A stretch of 64,000 nt of DNA from JANOZM01 sp031429355 (GTDB taxonomy: Bacteria; Pseudomonadota; Gammaproteobacteria; Burkholderiales; Burkholderiaceae_E): assembly GCA_031429355.1 (NCBI GenBank), contig JANOZM010000004.1:620001-684000 (forward strand), written 5' to 3'. Positions within the stretch are counted from its first letter, which is position 1, and each line of letters starts with the position of its first letter. The translations under genes were made by a program, and so were the position numbers. Below, piece after piece: positions 10,889-19,970 of the stretch. The notes below the pieces were generated by a model, which did not search any database, was not told where the DNA came from, and was given only the letters and a program-made list of their open reading frames with translations.

Positions 10889-13150
10889 ATGAGTGCCGCG
10901 TCTGCAACAGCTGCAAATTCATCTGCGGCTAACTTGCCACCAGCGCGTAACACCATACGTACCCGTGGGCCAGACCGCGATTGGCTTTGGCCTGCAGTTG
11001 CCTTAGCCATTACGCTGGTCGTGCCTTGGTATATGTTGCAGGACGGCTTGTTTTCGCTCAATTCGCTATCGCCTATTTTTGGCGGTTCGTCCAAAGGCTT
11101 TAGCGCTGCGGATGCGGGTAACGGTTTTGTGCAAGCGATGACACAAAAGCGGCCATGGGTGTTAGTACCATTATTAACTTTAATTGCGTTGGTGCTGGCC
11201 GCTTTAATTCCGGTTAGGTTGCAACGCGGTCGGGCAATTGTTGGTATCGCTAGCGTCGGCCTACTGTTAACGGTTTTTAGCGCATTTGCTATCGGCTCGC
11301 AAGGTTGGTCTTTTAAAATATTAGATTCATTTGGCGCGTTGGCACAAGGCCAATTTGGCTTGGGCTGGGGTGGGTCTATTGCAGTTTTAACCATCGTTGC
11401 TATGTTGGGGCTTGGCTTAGCCCGCGTTGGTTATTTTAGAGGTGATGTATTCGTTTCTTGCGCGGTTATTATTTGCGTAGGATTGTTGGCCTTGTTCATC
11501 CTGTTGCCCGTTTTTAAAACGGTCATCCGAGCGTTTTATAACGATGCAGGCGAGCTAAGTTTTGCCGCCATGTTGACTCGCTTAGCCACCGATCGTGTAT
11601 GGGGCCTTGGTTGCCTAACCGGCGGTCCACGCTGTGGCGTTGCTTGGAACACGGTGTTCTTGGGGCTGTGCACCGCTGCAGGTACAACCTTTTTAGGTAC
11701 GGTATTAGCGTTGTTGGCCGCGCGTAGTTTTAAACGAGGCCAAAAGCTATTACGACTGATGGCCTTAACGCCCATCATTACACCACCCTTTGTTGTGGGC
11801 TTGGGTTTGATTTTACTGTTTGGCCGCTCCGGTTTAGTAAACCAATTTTTAGAATACACAATGGGGGTCGAACCCACGCGTTGGTTCTACGGCTTACCCG
11901 GCTTAATGTTGGCGCAGCTGTTTGCTTTTACGCCCGTTGCATTTTTAATTATGCAAGGTGTCGTGCAAGGTATAAGCCCAACAATGGAAGAGGCCGCACA
12001 AACCTTGCGAGCGAACCGCTGGCAATCGTTTTGGACGGTTACGTTTCCCCTAATGAAACCGGGTTTAACTAACGCGTTTTTAGTTGGCTTTATCGAAAGC
12101 ATGGCCGACTTTGGTAACCCCATTATTTTGGGTGGTTCGTACGCGGTCTTATCGACGGAAATTTTCTTTTCGATCGTGGGTGCGCAACTCGATCAAGGTA
12201 AAGCCGCATCATTGGCGATATTGCTCGCGACCTTTGCTTTGTTGGTTTTTGCTCTGCAACGCTGGGTGCTGGGCAAAGCCAACTACACCACCGTAGCAGG
12301 CAAGGGCGACTCGGGCATCACTACACCATTACCCGCCGGTTTAGACCGTTTGTTTCGCGGCATTGCCTATACGTGGTTAAGCTTTACCGTAGTGGTCTAT
12401 GTGTTTGCCTTCGCCGGTGGTTTTGTAGAAAACTGGGGCCGCGATTACACGCCAACTTTAAAGCATATTAAATCGGCCTTCGATTTGGAGTGGGGCGAAT
12501 TTGGTTTGGTTTGGGCCGGCACTGCATGGAGCTCGTTCTGGACTACCGTAAAGCTAGCGGCTATTGCAGCACCTATTACGGCAGCCTTGGGCATGTTGAT
12601 GTCGTACTTAATTGCGCGTACTCAATTTGCCGGTAAAGATGCCTTCGAATTTGCGTCGCTCATTGCCTTTGCCGTGCCCGGGACTGTGTTGGGCGTTAGT
12701 TATGTGTTGGCCTTTAACGTGCCCCCACTAGAGCTAACAGGTACCGCAATCGTCATTGTGCTGTGCTTTATTTTTCGCAACTTACCTGTCGGTGTACGCG
12801 CTGGCAGCGCAGCATTTCAACAGTTAGATAAAAACTTAGACGAAGCCTCTAGCATGTTGTACGCATCGACAAGTACAACATTGCGGCGCGTTATTTTTCC
12901 GTTGTTAAAACCCGCCGTTATCGCTTCGTTGATTTACAGTTTTGTGCGTGCCATGACTACCGTTTCGGCCGTAATCTTTTTAGTGACTGCCGAATACGAG
13001 CTAGCCACCACTTATATTATTGGCCGAGTTGGCAATGGTGACTACGGCATTGCGTTGGCGTATTGCACGGTATTAATTGTGATGATGTTATTTGCAATTG
13101 GCGTGATTCAGTTGTTGGTAGGCGAGCGTAAATTAGGACGTAGGCAATGA
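10889..13150 (+). CDS. ABC transporter permease, two fused permease domains (AfuB/FbpB type)
   Basis: The protein has 753 residues and many membrane segments. It carries two copies of the binding-protein-dependent permease domain, each with an EAA loop: EEAAQTLRANRW near residue 370 and DEASSMLYAST near residue 650. One polypeptide therefore supplies both halves of the inner-membrane channel, as in FbpB/AfuB. An extra N-terminal hydrophobic region (residues 1-200) makes it longer than the roughly 500-residue FbpB and nearer in size to AfuB. It starts 6 bases after the binding-protein gene and overlaps the ATPase gene by 4 bases, so the three are translated as one operon. Confidence 0.88.
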   Translation: MSAASATAANSSAANLPPARNTIRTRGPDRDWLWPAVALAITLVVPWYMLQDGLFSLNSLSPIFGGSSKGFSAADAGNGFVQAMTQKRPWVLVPLLTLIALVLAALIPVRLQRGRAIVGIASVGLLLTVFSAFAIGSQGWSFKILDSFGALAQGQFGLGWGGSIAVLTIVAMLGLGLARVGYFRGDVFVSCAVIICVGLLALFILLPVFKTVIRAFYNDAGELSFAAMLTRLATDRVWGLGCLTGGPRCGVAWNTVFLGLCTAAGTTFLGTVLALLAARSFKRGQKLLRLMALTPIITPPFVVGLGLILLFGRSGLVNQFLEYTMGVEPTRWFYGLPGLMLAQLFAFTPVAFLIMQGVVQGISPTMEEAAQTLRANRWQSFWTVTFPLMKPGLTNAFLVGFIESMADFGNPIILGGSYAVLSTEIFFSIVGAQLDQGKAASLAILLATFALLVFALQRWVLGKANYTTVAGKGDSGITTPLPAGLDRLFRGIAYTWLSFTVVVYVFAFAGGFVENWGRDYTPTLKHIKSAFDLEWGEFGLVWAGTAWSSFWTTVKLAAIAAPITAALGMLMSYLIARTQFAGKDAFEFASLIAFAVPGTVLGVSYVLAFNVPPLELTGTAIVIVLCFIFRNLPVGVRAGSAAFQQLDKNLDEASSMLYASTSTTLRRVIFPLLKPAVIASLIYSFVRAMTTVSAVIFLVTAEYELATTYIIGRVGNGDYGIALAYCTVLIVMMLFAIGVIQLLVGERKLGRRQ

Positions 13151-14226
13151 CCGGTATCGAATTTATCGATGTAAAAAAATCGTACATCCCCGGCGCACTT
13201 AAAGCCGACACGCCCTTAGCGGTTAAAGGTATTAGCTTTGCGGTAGAGCAAGGCACTTTAACCACCATATTGGGCCCATCGGGTTGCGGTAAAACCACCA
13301 CGCTGCGCATGATCGCCGGGCTAGAACAACCCTCGGCGGGTAGCATCAAAATCAAAGACAAAGACGTCACTGGGTTTTCACCCGCCGAGCGCAACGTGAG
13401 CTTAGTGTTTCAAAGCTACGCCTTGTTCCCGCACATGAAAGTGCTAGACAACGTGATGTATGGTTTAAACGCTTCCAATGTGCCCAAAGACGAAGCCCAT
13501 CGACGTGCAATGGCCTCATTAGAAAACGTTGGTTTAACAGGCTACGAAGGCCGCTGGCCCGCCGAGTTATCTGGCGGGCAACAACAACGCGTAGCTGTTG
13601 CCCGAGCCTTAGTGTTAGAGCCTGCAGTATTGCTATTTGACGAACCACTATCAAACCTAGATGCACGCCTGCGCCGCTCGATGCGCGAAGAAATTCGCGC
13701 GCTGCAACAACGCTTACAACTAACCGTGGTGTATGTAACTCACGACCAAGGCGAAGCCCTTGCAGTGTCCGACAAAATAATTGTAATGAACGAAGGCCGC
13801 ATTGCCCAAATGGGCACGCCGCGCGAGCTGTACATGAAACCAGCCGACGAATTTGTAGCCGCGTTTATGGGCGATGCACTTATTTTAGATGCGCAAGCAA
13901 CTGGTGCAAAACAGTTAACAATTGGCCCGTTAAAAGTTGAGCTAGCCGAACCGCACGGCAAAGAGGGTGCAGTAAGAGTTGCCGCAAGACCCGAAGCGTG
14001 GCGCTTAGTCGGTGCGGCACAGCATGAAGATTTTGCAGTGGCCAATCAGCTAAGTGCGAAGGTAAAAACCTGTGCGTTTTTAGGCTCGCATTTTGAATAC
14101 ACGCTGGATACCGAGCTAGGTGAGCTACTGGTGTTTGATCGGGATTTAAGTCGACGGTTTGAGGTTGGGAGCGCAGTGGGGGTTGGGTTGGATTCGCATA
14201 CTTTGGCGGTTGTTGAGAAGCGGTAA
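13147..14226 (+). CDS. ABC transporter ATP-binding protein (AfuC/FbpC/PotA type)
   Basis: This 359-residue cytoplasmic ATPase powers the importer encoded just upstream. Visible motifs are Walker A GPSGCGKTT (residues about 42-50), the signature LSGGQQQRVAVARAL, Walker B LLFDEPLSNLD with the catalytic Glu, and the switch His in VTHDQGEA. A C-terminal TOBE-like region begins near residue 285, as in FbpC and PotA. The ATG overlaps the permease stop by 4 bases. The operon appears to end here; the next gene is convergent and only 7 bases away. Confidence 0.9.
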   Translation: MTGIEFIDVKKSYIPGALKADTPLAVKGISFAVEQGTLTTILGPSGCGKTTTLRMIAGLEQPSAGSIKIKDKDVTGFSPAERNVSLVFQSYALFPHMKVLDNVMYGLNASNVPKDEAHRRAMASLENVGLTGYEGRWPAELSGGQQQRVAVARALVLEPAVLLFDEPLSNLDARLRRSMREEIRALQQRLQLTVVYVTHDQGEALAVSDKIIVMNEGRIAQMGTPRELYMKPADEFVAAFMGDALILDAQATGAKQLTIGPLKVELAEPHGKEGAVRVAARPEAWRLVGAAQHEDFAVANQLSAKVKTCAFLGSHFEYTLDTELGELLVFDRDLSRRFEVGSAVGVGLDSHTLAVVEKR

Positions 14227-14233
14227 TGTACGA

Positions 14234-15136
14234 TTAATCAATCTTCCCGGCTTCACGCAGTAATTTCGTTTGCGCATCACTATCTGGTTTGTGAGAAACA
14301 AACTCGCGATGCCCGAATTTCAATCCAAGCTGAATCATCAAATCACGATCAGTCTCAGAATACAAAATCGCTATTCCTTTGGGGCCGAGAATATCGCGCG
14401 CACCGCCATTTTTTCTAATGCGTTTCATAAAATCGTCTTGCGCGGCCACGGCTTCTACTTGTACCCGAGAAATGGGCATGCCAAGGCAATGCTCGAACAA
14501 TGCGGCTAGTCTTTTGGCCCCTGCGCCGCTGCCCATAATCGTGTTTCGTAACGAATCGTCAATTAACGACCAAAAGTTTGGTGTGTAATCAAAGTCGGAA
14601 ACTAACCACCAAATGTTCTCGGTTCCTAATTTTGAAAAGGTTCGTTTTGCGTCACGATTTGATCCGACATTTAAATAGCTATCTCTACAACGGACTAAAC
14701 CAATTGCACATTTTGCTTTGGTTTCATTTACTCGTAATAATAAACAAAACTGATCTATTGCTTCGGGCGGTATCATCCACGCGGAACCGCCGCCTGTTGT
14801 CGACTTGACGTCTACTTCTCGTTCGCCAATCAGTAGATCGAGCTTGATTCCCTTTGGTAGTTGCAGCCAATCACGCAGAAGAATTTCGAATTTTGTACCT
14901 AGATAAGTTTTCTCGGTTTTTTCAAGTTGATGAAAGAAAAAACGACCCGTTCGCGCGGTGTCGATAACTTCGTCGATTGCGGAACGAAAAAAGCTGCGCA
15001 ATTTTTCTTCAAACACGATTCGGCTTTGCGCTGCTTTGATTAAGTCATCGTGAAGCTGTGCAAGATCGAAGTAATCGGGATGGCCGTCTACTAGCTCTCG
15101 AATCCCAGAACTTTGCTGCGGCGGGTTTAGCTTCAC
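14234..15136 (-). CDS. NaeI-family type II restriction endonuclease
   Basis: The 300-residue protein matches NaeI in the segments RTGRF-x5-LEKTEKT, GGSAWMIPPEAI and NRDAKRTFS. The catalytic set aligns without gaps to the known NaeI residues: E84, D100 and D109-V-K111 correspond to Glu70, Asp86 and Asp95-Cys-Lys97. NaeI cuts GCCGGC and needs a second site as effector; whether this enzyme shares that target is inference. NaeI Leu43, whose change to Lys gives topoisomerase activity, corresponds here to Val57, so an ordinary endonuclease is expected. The start is a GTG at 15136 that overlaps the methyltransferase stop as GTGA, so the nuclease is made by translational coupling after the protective methylase. 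Confidence 0.9.
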   Translation of the reverse strand: MKLNPPQQSSGIRELVDGHPDYFDLAQLHDDLIKAAQSRIVFEEKLRSFFRSAIDEVIDTARTGRFFFHQLEKTEKTYLGTKFEILLRDWLQLPKGIKLDLLIGEREVDVKSTTGGGSAWMIPPEAIDQFCLLLRVNETKAKCAIGLVRCRDSYLNVGSNRDAKRTFSKLGTENIWWLVSDFDYTPNFWSLIDDSLRNTIMGSGAGAKRLAALFEHCLGMPISRVQVEAVAAQDDFMKRIRKNGGARDILGPKGIAILYSETDRDLMIQLGLKFGHREFVSHKPDSDAQTKLLREAGKID

Positions 15137-16086
15137 GCTGCTTGAACTAAGAAGCTTTTTTGCGCTGATAAAGCCGTTTTAAGTTGGCAGGCTACGGCGC
15201 GTGCTACGGGCGGAGGGAAGGCATTGCCCACTTGCCGGTAGCTGCTGGTTTTTTTACCATAAAATTCCCAGCTATCTGGAAAGCCTTGCAGACGTGCAAC
15301 CATGCGTACTGTAAGCCTGGGTAAGCCCTCAAATGATGAATCTGGCGCTTCACTAAGTAAACTTTTTCCTTCGACGCCCAATGTGGCCCATGCGCGTCTA
15401 GCACGGGTCGGGCCTAAGTCGGCGCCGCCATGTTTTTTAGAGCCGCCAACGATCGTTGGCGCAATGGTGTTTGCTTCGGCTGCCCATTTATTTGCGCCGG
15501 CCCAGCCGCGAGCGCTCATTAAATCGAGTAGCGTTTCACCAACGGTTGGTGCGGGTTTAGCTATTGCCTCGGGCCATTGAAACGAACCTGCTAGATCATT
15601 TCGCAGCGCTACTATGACAACGCGTGGGCGTAATTGAGGTACACCGTAAGCAGAGGCATTTAAAAGCCGCCAATCGACCTTGTAACCCAACTTATTAAGA
15701 CTGGTCTTGAGTTGATTTCGGTAGTCCTCGAAAAGAGGCGATAGGAAGCCACGTACGTTTTCGATCATGATGGTTTTGGGGCGAATTTCGTCTACTAACC
15801 TTAGCGCCGCCGGAAACAAGTTGCGTTCGTCTAATTCGCCTAGTTGTTTGCCCGCTACCGAGAAGGGAGGGCATGGTAATCCCGCAGCCAGCAAGTCCAT
15901 TCCTTTGTATGGCCGACCATCAAAGGTTTTCATGTCAGAGCAGGATACGCTCCAATTGGGCCGATTTAGGCGCAGCGTCGCCGCAAAGTCAGCTTCAATT
16001 TCAACTAATGCACTATGGCGGAAACCCGCCTGTTCGATTCCAAGCGCTTGGCCGCCGGCACCCGCACAGAATTCGATTGACTGCAT
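15133..16086 (-). CDS. DNA (cytosine-5) methyltransferase of the NaeI-type system
   Basis: The protein has 317 residues and a complete set of C5-methyltransferase motifs: motif I FCAGAGGQALG (residues 6-16), motif IV GLPCPPFS with catalytic Cys72, motif VI ENVRG, motif VIII QLRPRVVIVA and motif X QVGNAFPPPVA. The target-recognition region between motifs VIII and IX is short. It should methylate the recognition site of the endonuclease encoded immediately downstream with a 4-base overlap. A strong ribosome binding site (AAAGGGG) precedes the ATG at 16086. It is divergent from the first AAA ATPase gene and shares a 157-bp regulatory region with it. Confidence 0.93.
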   Translation of the reverse strand: MQSIEFCAGAGGQALGIEQAGFRHSALVEIEADFAATLRLNRPNWSVSCSDMKTFDGRPYKGMDLLAAGLPCPPFSVAGKQLGELDERNLFPAALRLVDEIRPKTIMIENVRGFLSPLFEDYRNQLKTSLNKLGYKVDWRLLNASAYGVPQLRPRVVIVALRNDLAGSFQWPEAIAKPAPTVGETLLDLMSARGWAGANKWAAEANTIAPTIVGGSKKHGGADLGPTRARRAWATLGVEGKSLLSEAPDSSFEGLPRLTVRMVARLQGFPDSWEFYGKKTSSYRQVGNAFPPPVARAVACQLKTALSAQKSFLVQAA

Positions 16087-16186
16087 TAATAACCCCTTTG
16101 GATATTGATATCGCTGTTTTATTGCGGATGCGAAAAAGTTTTGTATTATTTTAGTTTAGTTTGTAGCTGTGTTTTTGTACAGTATT

Positions 16187-16203
16187 TGTATTGGTCCAAT
16201 ACA
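16187..16203. promoter_or_regulatory. 8-bp inverted repeat in the divergent methylase/ATPase promoter region
   Basis: TGTATTGG and CCAATACA are exact inverse copies separated by one base. The site lies between the divergent methyltransferase and AAA ATPase genes, immediately before the ATPase operator at 16205. It could be bound by the methyltransferase (self-repression is known for some C5 methylases) or by an unknown regulator. No C-protein gene is visible nearby. Confidence 0.5.
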
Positions 16204-16204
16204 T

Positions 16205-16245
16205 ATCCTTGCATATTTACGATTAATAAGTAAAAATACAAGGAT
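16205..16245 (+). promoter_or_regulatory. Start-codon-embedded inverted repeat of the first AAA/DUF4143 gene
   Basis: The left arm ATCCTTGCAT (16205-16214) and right arm ATACAAGGAT (16236-16245) pair with one mismatch across a 21-base spacer. The right arm ends in the first two bases of the ATG start codon (16244). The same layout, with the same arms and the same spacer, occurs at the second ATPase gene (19969-20009). No separate Shine-Dalgarno sequence is in the normal position. Confidence 0.65.
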
Positions 16246-17407
16246 GTTGCCGCGAAAAGCCCTCTTCATTGTTAAAAAAGCACTAGCGAGCCAAGCTGCG
16301 GTTGCATTAATTGGACCGCGACAGGTCGGAAAAACGACGTTAGCGTTGCAAATCGCGGCCGATGCCAACGCGCTTTACCTCGATTTAGAAAACCCGTTGG
16401 ATCGCGCAAAGCTATTTGATCCGGTCACCTTTCTATCTAATTTCCAAGATCGTTTGGTAATACTCGACGAAATTCACCGTGCTCCCGAAATTTTTTTAGC
16501 GTTACGTGGGTTGATCGATTCGGGCCGTCGTAACGGCAGAAAAACCGGTCAATTCTTATTGTTAGGCTCTGCTTCAATAGAGCTAATGAAACAAAGTGGC
16601 GAGAGCCTTGCAGGACGAATCAGCTATATCGATTTGCCGCCACTAATGGTTTCTGAAGTTGAACCCATTTTTCAAGAACAACTTTGGGTTCGCGGTGGGT
16701 TTCCGGATAGTTTTTTAGCCTCTGATGACGGCGCAAGCCTTACATGGCGTCAGGACTTTGTAAGAACGTACTTGGAACGTGATGTTCCGATGTTTGGGTC
16801 GCGTATTCCAGCAGAAACAATGCGTCGGTTTTGGACGATGCTTGCCCATCACCAAGGAAGTTTATTTAACGCATCGAGTTTGGCGCGAGGTCTTGAGCTA
16901 AACAATCAATCAGTAAGCCGCTACGCTGATTTGTTAGTTGATTTGTTATTGGTGCGCCGGTTGCAACCCTACTTTGTGAATGTTGGAAAACGATTAGTAA
17001 AGTCACCAAAAATTTATATTCGTGACAGCGGTTTGTTACACGCACTACTAAACATCCCACGCCATGAAGATTTACTGGGTCACCCTGTTGTGGGGTTTAG
17101 CTGGGAAGGGTTTGTGATTGAAAGTTTGATAAATGCCGCGCCAGCTTCGACTGTGGCAGGTTTTTACCGAACCAGTGGTGGTGCAGAAATTGATCTTGTT
17201 CTTGAGTTACCGGGGGGCAAGCGTTGGGCCATTGAAATTAAGCGTAGTCAACTGACTAAACCTCGGCGGGGTTTTTATGAGGCTTGTGTGGATCTTCAGG
17301 CAACAGAACGATTGATCGTGCACGCAGGTAACGACGAATATTTGTTGCTTGAAAATGTGCAAGTTATTGGGTTGCGTCGCTTGGTCGAGCGGCTGTCGCA
17401 AAGTTAG
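16244..17407 (+). CDS. AAA (AAA_14) ATPase with C-terminal DUF4143, paralogue 1
   Basis: The protein has 387 residues from the ATG at 16244. A GTG 75 bases upstream is also in frame but gives an unlikely N-terminus and would place the operator inside the gene. Walker A is GPRQVGKTT (residues about 24-32) and Walker B is LVILDEIH. A helix-turn-helix-like middle region follows, then a DUF4143 domain with GAEIDLVLEL and WAIEIKRS, which looks like a PD-(D/E)xK nuclease-fold core. Family members are widespread single-gene accessory ATPases whose function is not established. The protein at 18756-19970 is a clear paralogue sharing FVNVGKRLVKSPKIY and RDSGLLHALLNI. It is divergent from the restriction-modification genes and convergent with Fic. 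Confidence 0.85.
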   Translation: MLPRKALFIVKKALASQAAVALIGPRQVGKTTLALQIAADANALYLDLENPLDRAKLFDPVTFLSNFQDRLVILDEIHRAPEIFLALRGLIDSGRRNGRKTGQFLLLGSASIELMKQSGESLAGRISYIDLPPLMVSEVEPIFQEQLWVRGGFPDSFLASDDGASLTWRQDFVRTYLERDVPMFGSRIPAETMRRFWTMLAHHQGSLFNASSLARGLELNNQSVSRYADLLVDLLLVRRLQPYFVNVGKRLVKSPKIYIRDSGLLHALLNIPRHEDLLGHPVVGFSWEGFVIESLINAAPASTVAGFYRTSGGAEIDLVLELPGGKRWAIEIKRSQLTKPRRGFYEACVDLQATERLIVHAGNDEYLLLENVQVIGLRRLVERLSQS

Positions 17408-17434
17408 AGCCTATCGAGCCTATCCTTAATTAAT

Positions 17435-18604
17435 TTATTTCGCGGTATTCCACCCCTCAACCGCCACTGCATAACGCGTAGCGCGACCTTGTCCAGCAAC
17501 AACCAATAACTGCGCCTCCAACAAACTTACTAAATCACGCGTTGCCGTTGCTTTTGATACGCCTGTAATTTTGGCGTATTTTTCCGCCGTCATTCCGCCT
17601 AAAAACCCACCGTCACCGGCTTCTATTAAGCGGGTGAGTATTTTGGTTTGCCGTTCGTTTAAGTTTAGGCGCGCTGCGGTTTGCCAGAACGATGCTTTAC
17701 ATAGTGCATTGTTAATTACTGCTTGCGAATTAATTGAAGCAAGTGCTATTGATTTTAAGAACCATTCAATCCATTGAGTAATGTTCATCGTCCCGGTTTG
17801 GGCCTGGCCTAATCCATCGTAATAGTCTTTACGCGTAGCGAGAAATTGTTTTGCAAGATTCAAAGTACGAGCAGAATTACTGAGGTCTTGAGCGATTGCA
17901 ATATCGATTATTGCTCGACCAATACGCCCGTTTCCGTCTTCAAATGGATGGATCGTTTCAAACCAAAGATGGGCTACTGCAGCGCGCACTAAGCCGTTCA
18001 ATGGAATCTTCAAGGTTCGTGATGGTTTTGTTTTTTCAAACCAAGCAAGAAACCGTTGCATCTCTTTTTTTACCTGCTTGGATGGTGGCGCAACGTAATG
18101 AATAATCTCACGGCTAGGCAAGCCGCTAACAATTTGCATCGGTTCGACGTGGTCTCGGTATTGGCCTACCGCAATTTTGTGTAGTCCTGATCTTCCCGTC
18201 GGAAACAGCGATTCGTGCCAAGCATAGAGGCGCTCGTGAGTTAACGCGTCTTTAAAGTTTTTACTAGCATCTTGAAGAATATCGACAAGGCCTTCAACAG
18301 GACGGTCGCGGGTCAGTTCAGCCGATAATCCAAGCCTGCGGTGAACCGAGGACCGAACCGCTTGTATATCCAGTTGTTCGCCTTCAATTGCAGCGGTCGC
18401 AAGCGTATCCTCGATCCAAAAATCACCTAAGAGCGTTTGCTTCTCAGTTAACCCAATTGCTGCTAGTTGCCCTAGCAATAATGCTTGTTGATGGCGCGCA
18501 TGATCTAGCCCCTTAGCAATCGATTCGAAGTCGATTTCGAATTTCGGCCAGCTTTCAAGTTGCCAGATGTAAACAGGCTTGGACGGGGTAATTAACTTGG
18601 ACAT
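17435..18604 (-). CDS. Fic-domain AMP-transferase with N-terminal inhibitory helix and C-terminal winged helix
   Basis: The protein has 389 residues. The N-terminal DUF4172-like part (from YIWQLESWP) carries the inhibitory motif T-A-A-I-E-G (residues 70-75), which marks a self-inhibited class II Fic protein. The active-site loop HPFEDGNGRIGR (residues 219-230) is complete, so transfer of AMP from ATP to a protein target is expected. The last 70 residues look like a winged helix (MTAEKYAKITGVSKATATRD) and could bind DNA. Two inverted repeats lie at and just upstream of the start codon, suggesting autoregulation. It is convergent with the first AAA gene (27-base gap). The protein target is unknown. 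Confidence 0.9.
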   Translation of the reverse strand: MSKLITPSKPVYIWQLESWPKFEIDFESIAKGLDHARHQQALLLGQLAAIGLTEKQTLLGDFWIEDTLATAAIEGEQLDIQAVRSSVHRRLGLSAELTRDRPVEGLVDILQDASKNFKDALTHERLYAWHESLFPTGRSGLHKIAVGQYRDHVEPMQIVSGLPSREIIHYVAPPSKQVKKEMQRFLAWFEKTKPSRTLKIPLNGLVRAAVAHLWFETIHPFEDGNGRIGRAIIDIAIAQDLSNSARTLNLAKQFLATRKDYYDGLGQAQTGTMNITQWIEWFLKSIALASINSQAVINNALCKASFWQTAARLNLNERQTKILTRLIEAGDGGFLGGMTAEKYAKITGVSKATATRDLVSLLEAQLLVVAGQGRATRYAVAVEGWNTAK

Positions 18605-18663
18605 GAGCCGAATAATAACAAATACGGCTCAAATTGTGAGCCGTATTGTGGTTTTACGGCTCA
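18604..18663 (-). promoter_or_regulatory. Double inverted-repeat operator of the fic gene
   Basis: Two dyads of TGAGCCG/CGGCTCA lie side by side: 18604-18631 (28 bp) and 18637-18663 (27 bp). The proximal arm of the first overlaps the fic ATG (18602-18604). A third dyad of the same half-site lies at 20040-20067. The arrangement fits repression by a DNA-binding protein, possibly Fic itself through its winged helix. Confidence 0.65.
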
Positions 18664-18688
18664 TGCCGAGCGATTTCATCAACTAACT

Positions 18689-18718
18689 AGGCACCCGAAT
18701 CCACCCCTCCATCAACAC
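18689..18718 (-). repeat. 30-bp direct repeat, remnant of a prpF 3' end (copy 1)
   Basis: This 30-bp segment is identical to 20134-20163, which is the 3' coding end of prpF. On the minus strand copy 1 still reads VLMEGWIRVP followed by Ser and a stop codon (TAG). The codons before it (R-R-A-S) are only loosely like the R-S-A-R of the intact gene. It therefore looks like a displaced or foreign prpF tail rather than a perfect long duplication. Confidence 0.75.
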
Positions 18719-18755
18719 GCTTGCTCTGCGCACTGGTCAAGCTGAGTTTTGTAAA

Positions 18756-19970
18756 TTAACGTGACAATGCCCACTCCAATTGTACCGGGCTTATAACATC
18801 CACCGTATAGCCTTCTACTGACTTCATCGGCCAACCGTCTTGCACCGGGGCGAGCACGTACGCATGCTGAACGCCCACATCATGACATGCTTGCCAAAAT
18901 CCTTTTGTCACTTTTGGAGCGCTAGAAAATTTGATTTCGAAGCCGTGTTTTTTGTTGCCTAGCTCAACTACAACATCTAGTTCGGCGCCCGCTGCTGTGC
19001 GATAAAAACTAATATCTGCTCCTTTTGGGGCAAGCGCACAAATTTGTTCCACCATTAAACCTTCCCAAGAGTGACCCGACATAGGGTGGCCGATTAGTGT
19101 GTTGACATCCGGAATGTTGAGCAAAGCGTGTAACAAACCACTATCGCGCACATAGATCTTAGGCGATTTCACAAGGCGCTTGCCAACGTTTACAAAGTGC
19201 GGTTCTAGGCGGCGCAACATCATCGTATCGACGAGCGAGTCTAAGTAGCGCGATATTGTTGTGTGTGACATGCCTCCAAGTGAAGCCGCAATAGACGAAG
19301 CATTAAATAATTGCCCATGCAAGTGTGCGGTCATACGCCAAAATCGGTGCAGAGTTTGCGCAGGAACCGTCACACCAAATTCGCGAATGTCGCGATTTAA
19401 AAATGTGGAAATAAAATCGGTACGCCAATTAAATGAAAGAGCGTCCGTCGGCGCGGTGTAACTTACAGGGAAACCGCCTCGAAGCCATAGTTTTTGCAAA
19501 GTAGCTAAATTAAATCCGTCTTGCATAACCTCACCTACTTGAAGAGGGGTTAATTCAAGATAACTGACTCTACCAGCTAAAGATTCGGAGCTTTGTCTTA
19601 ATAATTTTCCGGAAGCCGAACCTAAAAGTAAAAACCGTCCTGCCGTGCGTTGCGCATCTATTTCAGGGCGTAACTGCGCAAAAATTTCTGGCACGTACTG
19701 TACTTCGTCTAAAACCACTAATTTGTCGCGATGTGCCCGCAAAAAGGCACTGCCCGAAATAAGTTTTTCTCTATCGTCAGCTAACTGTAAATCTAAGCTG
19801 ATCGTATTAGGAAATTGTTTTGCGATTGTTTTCGCTAAAGTGGTTTTACCGACTTGGCGAGGGCCAAGCAAGACAACAGCTGGCGAGAACAACAGCTGAT
19901 CTGTAACACTTTTTAGAAGTGTACGTTGATAGTCGAAAGCTGGTTTTGAGGCGTTTTCCGAGTAATTCAT
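18756..19970 (-). CDS. AAA (AAA_14) ATPase with C-terminal DUF4143, paralogue 2
   Basis: The protein has 404 residues. Walker A is GPRQVGKTT (residues about 36-44), Walker B is LVVLDEVQYVPE, and an LLLGSAS strand follows. The central MSHTTISRYLDSLVDTMMLRR segment reads as a winged helix, and the C-terminal DUF4143 domain has GAELDVVVEL and HGFEIKFSS. It is colinear with the protein at 16244-17407 along its length. The start ATG lies inside an inverted repeat laid out exactly like the one at the other copy. The gene sits between two copies of a 30-bp prpF-derived direct repeat, so it looks inserted. Function is unknown; family members are accessory ATPases with a nuclease-like domain. Confidence 0.85.
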   Translation of the reverse strand: MNYSENASKPAFDYQRTLLKSVTDQLLFSPAVVLLGPRQVGKTTLAKTIAKQFPNTISLDLQLADDREKLISGSAFLRAHRDKLVVLDEVQYVPEIFAQLRPEIDAQRTAGRFLLLGSASGKLLRQSSESLAGRVSYLELTPLQVGEVMQDGFNLATLQKLWLRGGFPVSYTAPTDALSFNWRTDFISTFLNRDIREFGVTVPAQTLHRFWRMTAHLHGQLFNASSIAASLGGMSHTTISRYLDSLVDTMMLRRLEPHFVNVGKRLVKSPKIYVRDSGLLHALLNIPDVNTLIGHPMSGHSWEGLMVEQICALAPKGADISFYRTAAGAELDVVVELGNKKHGFEIKFSSAPKVTKGFWQACHDVGVQHAYVLAPVQDGWPMKSVEGYTVDVISPVQLEWALSR

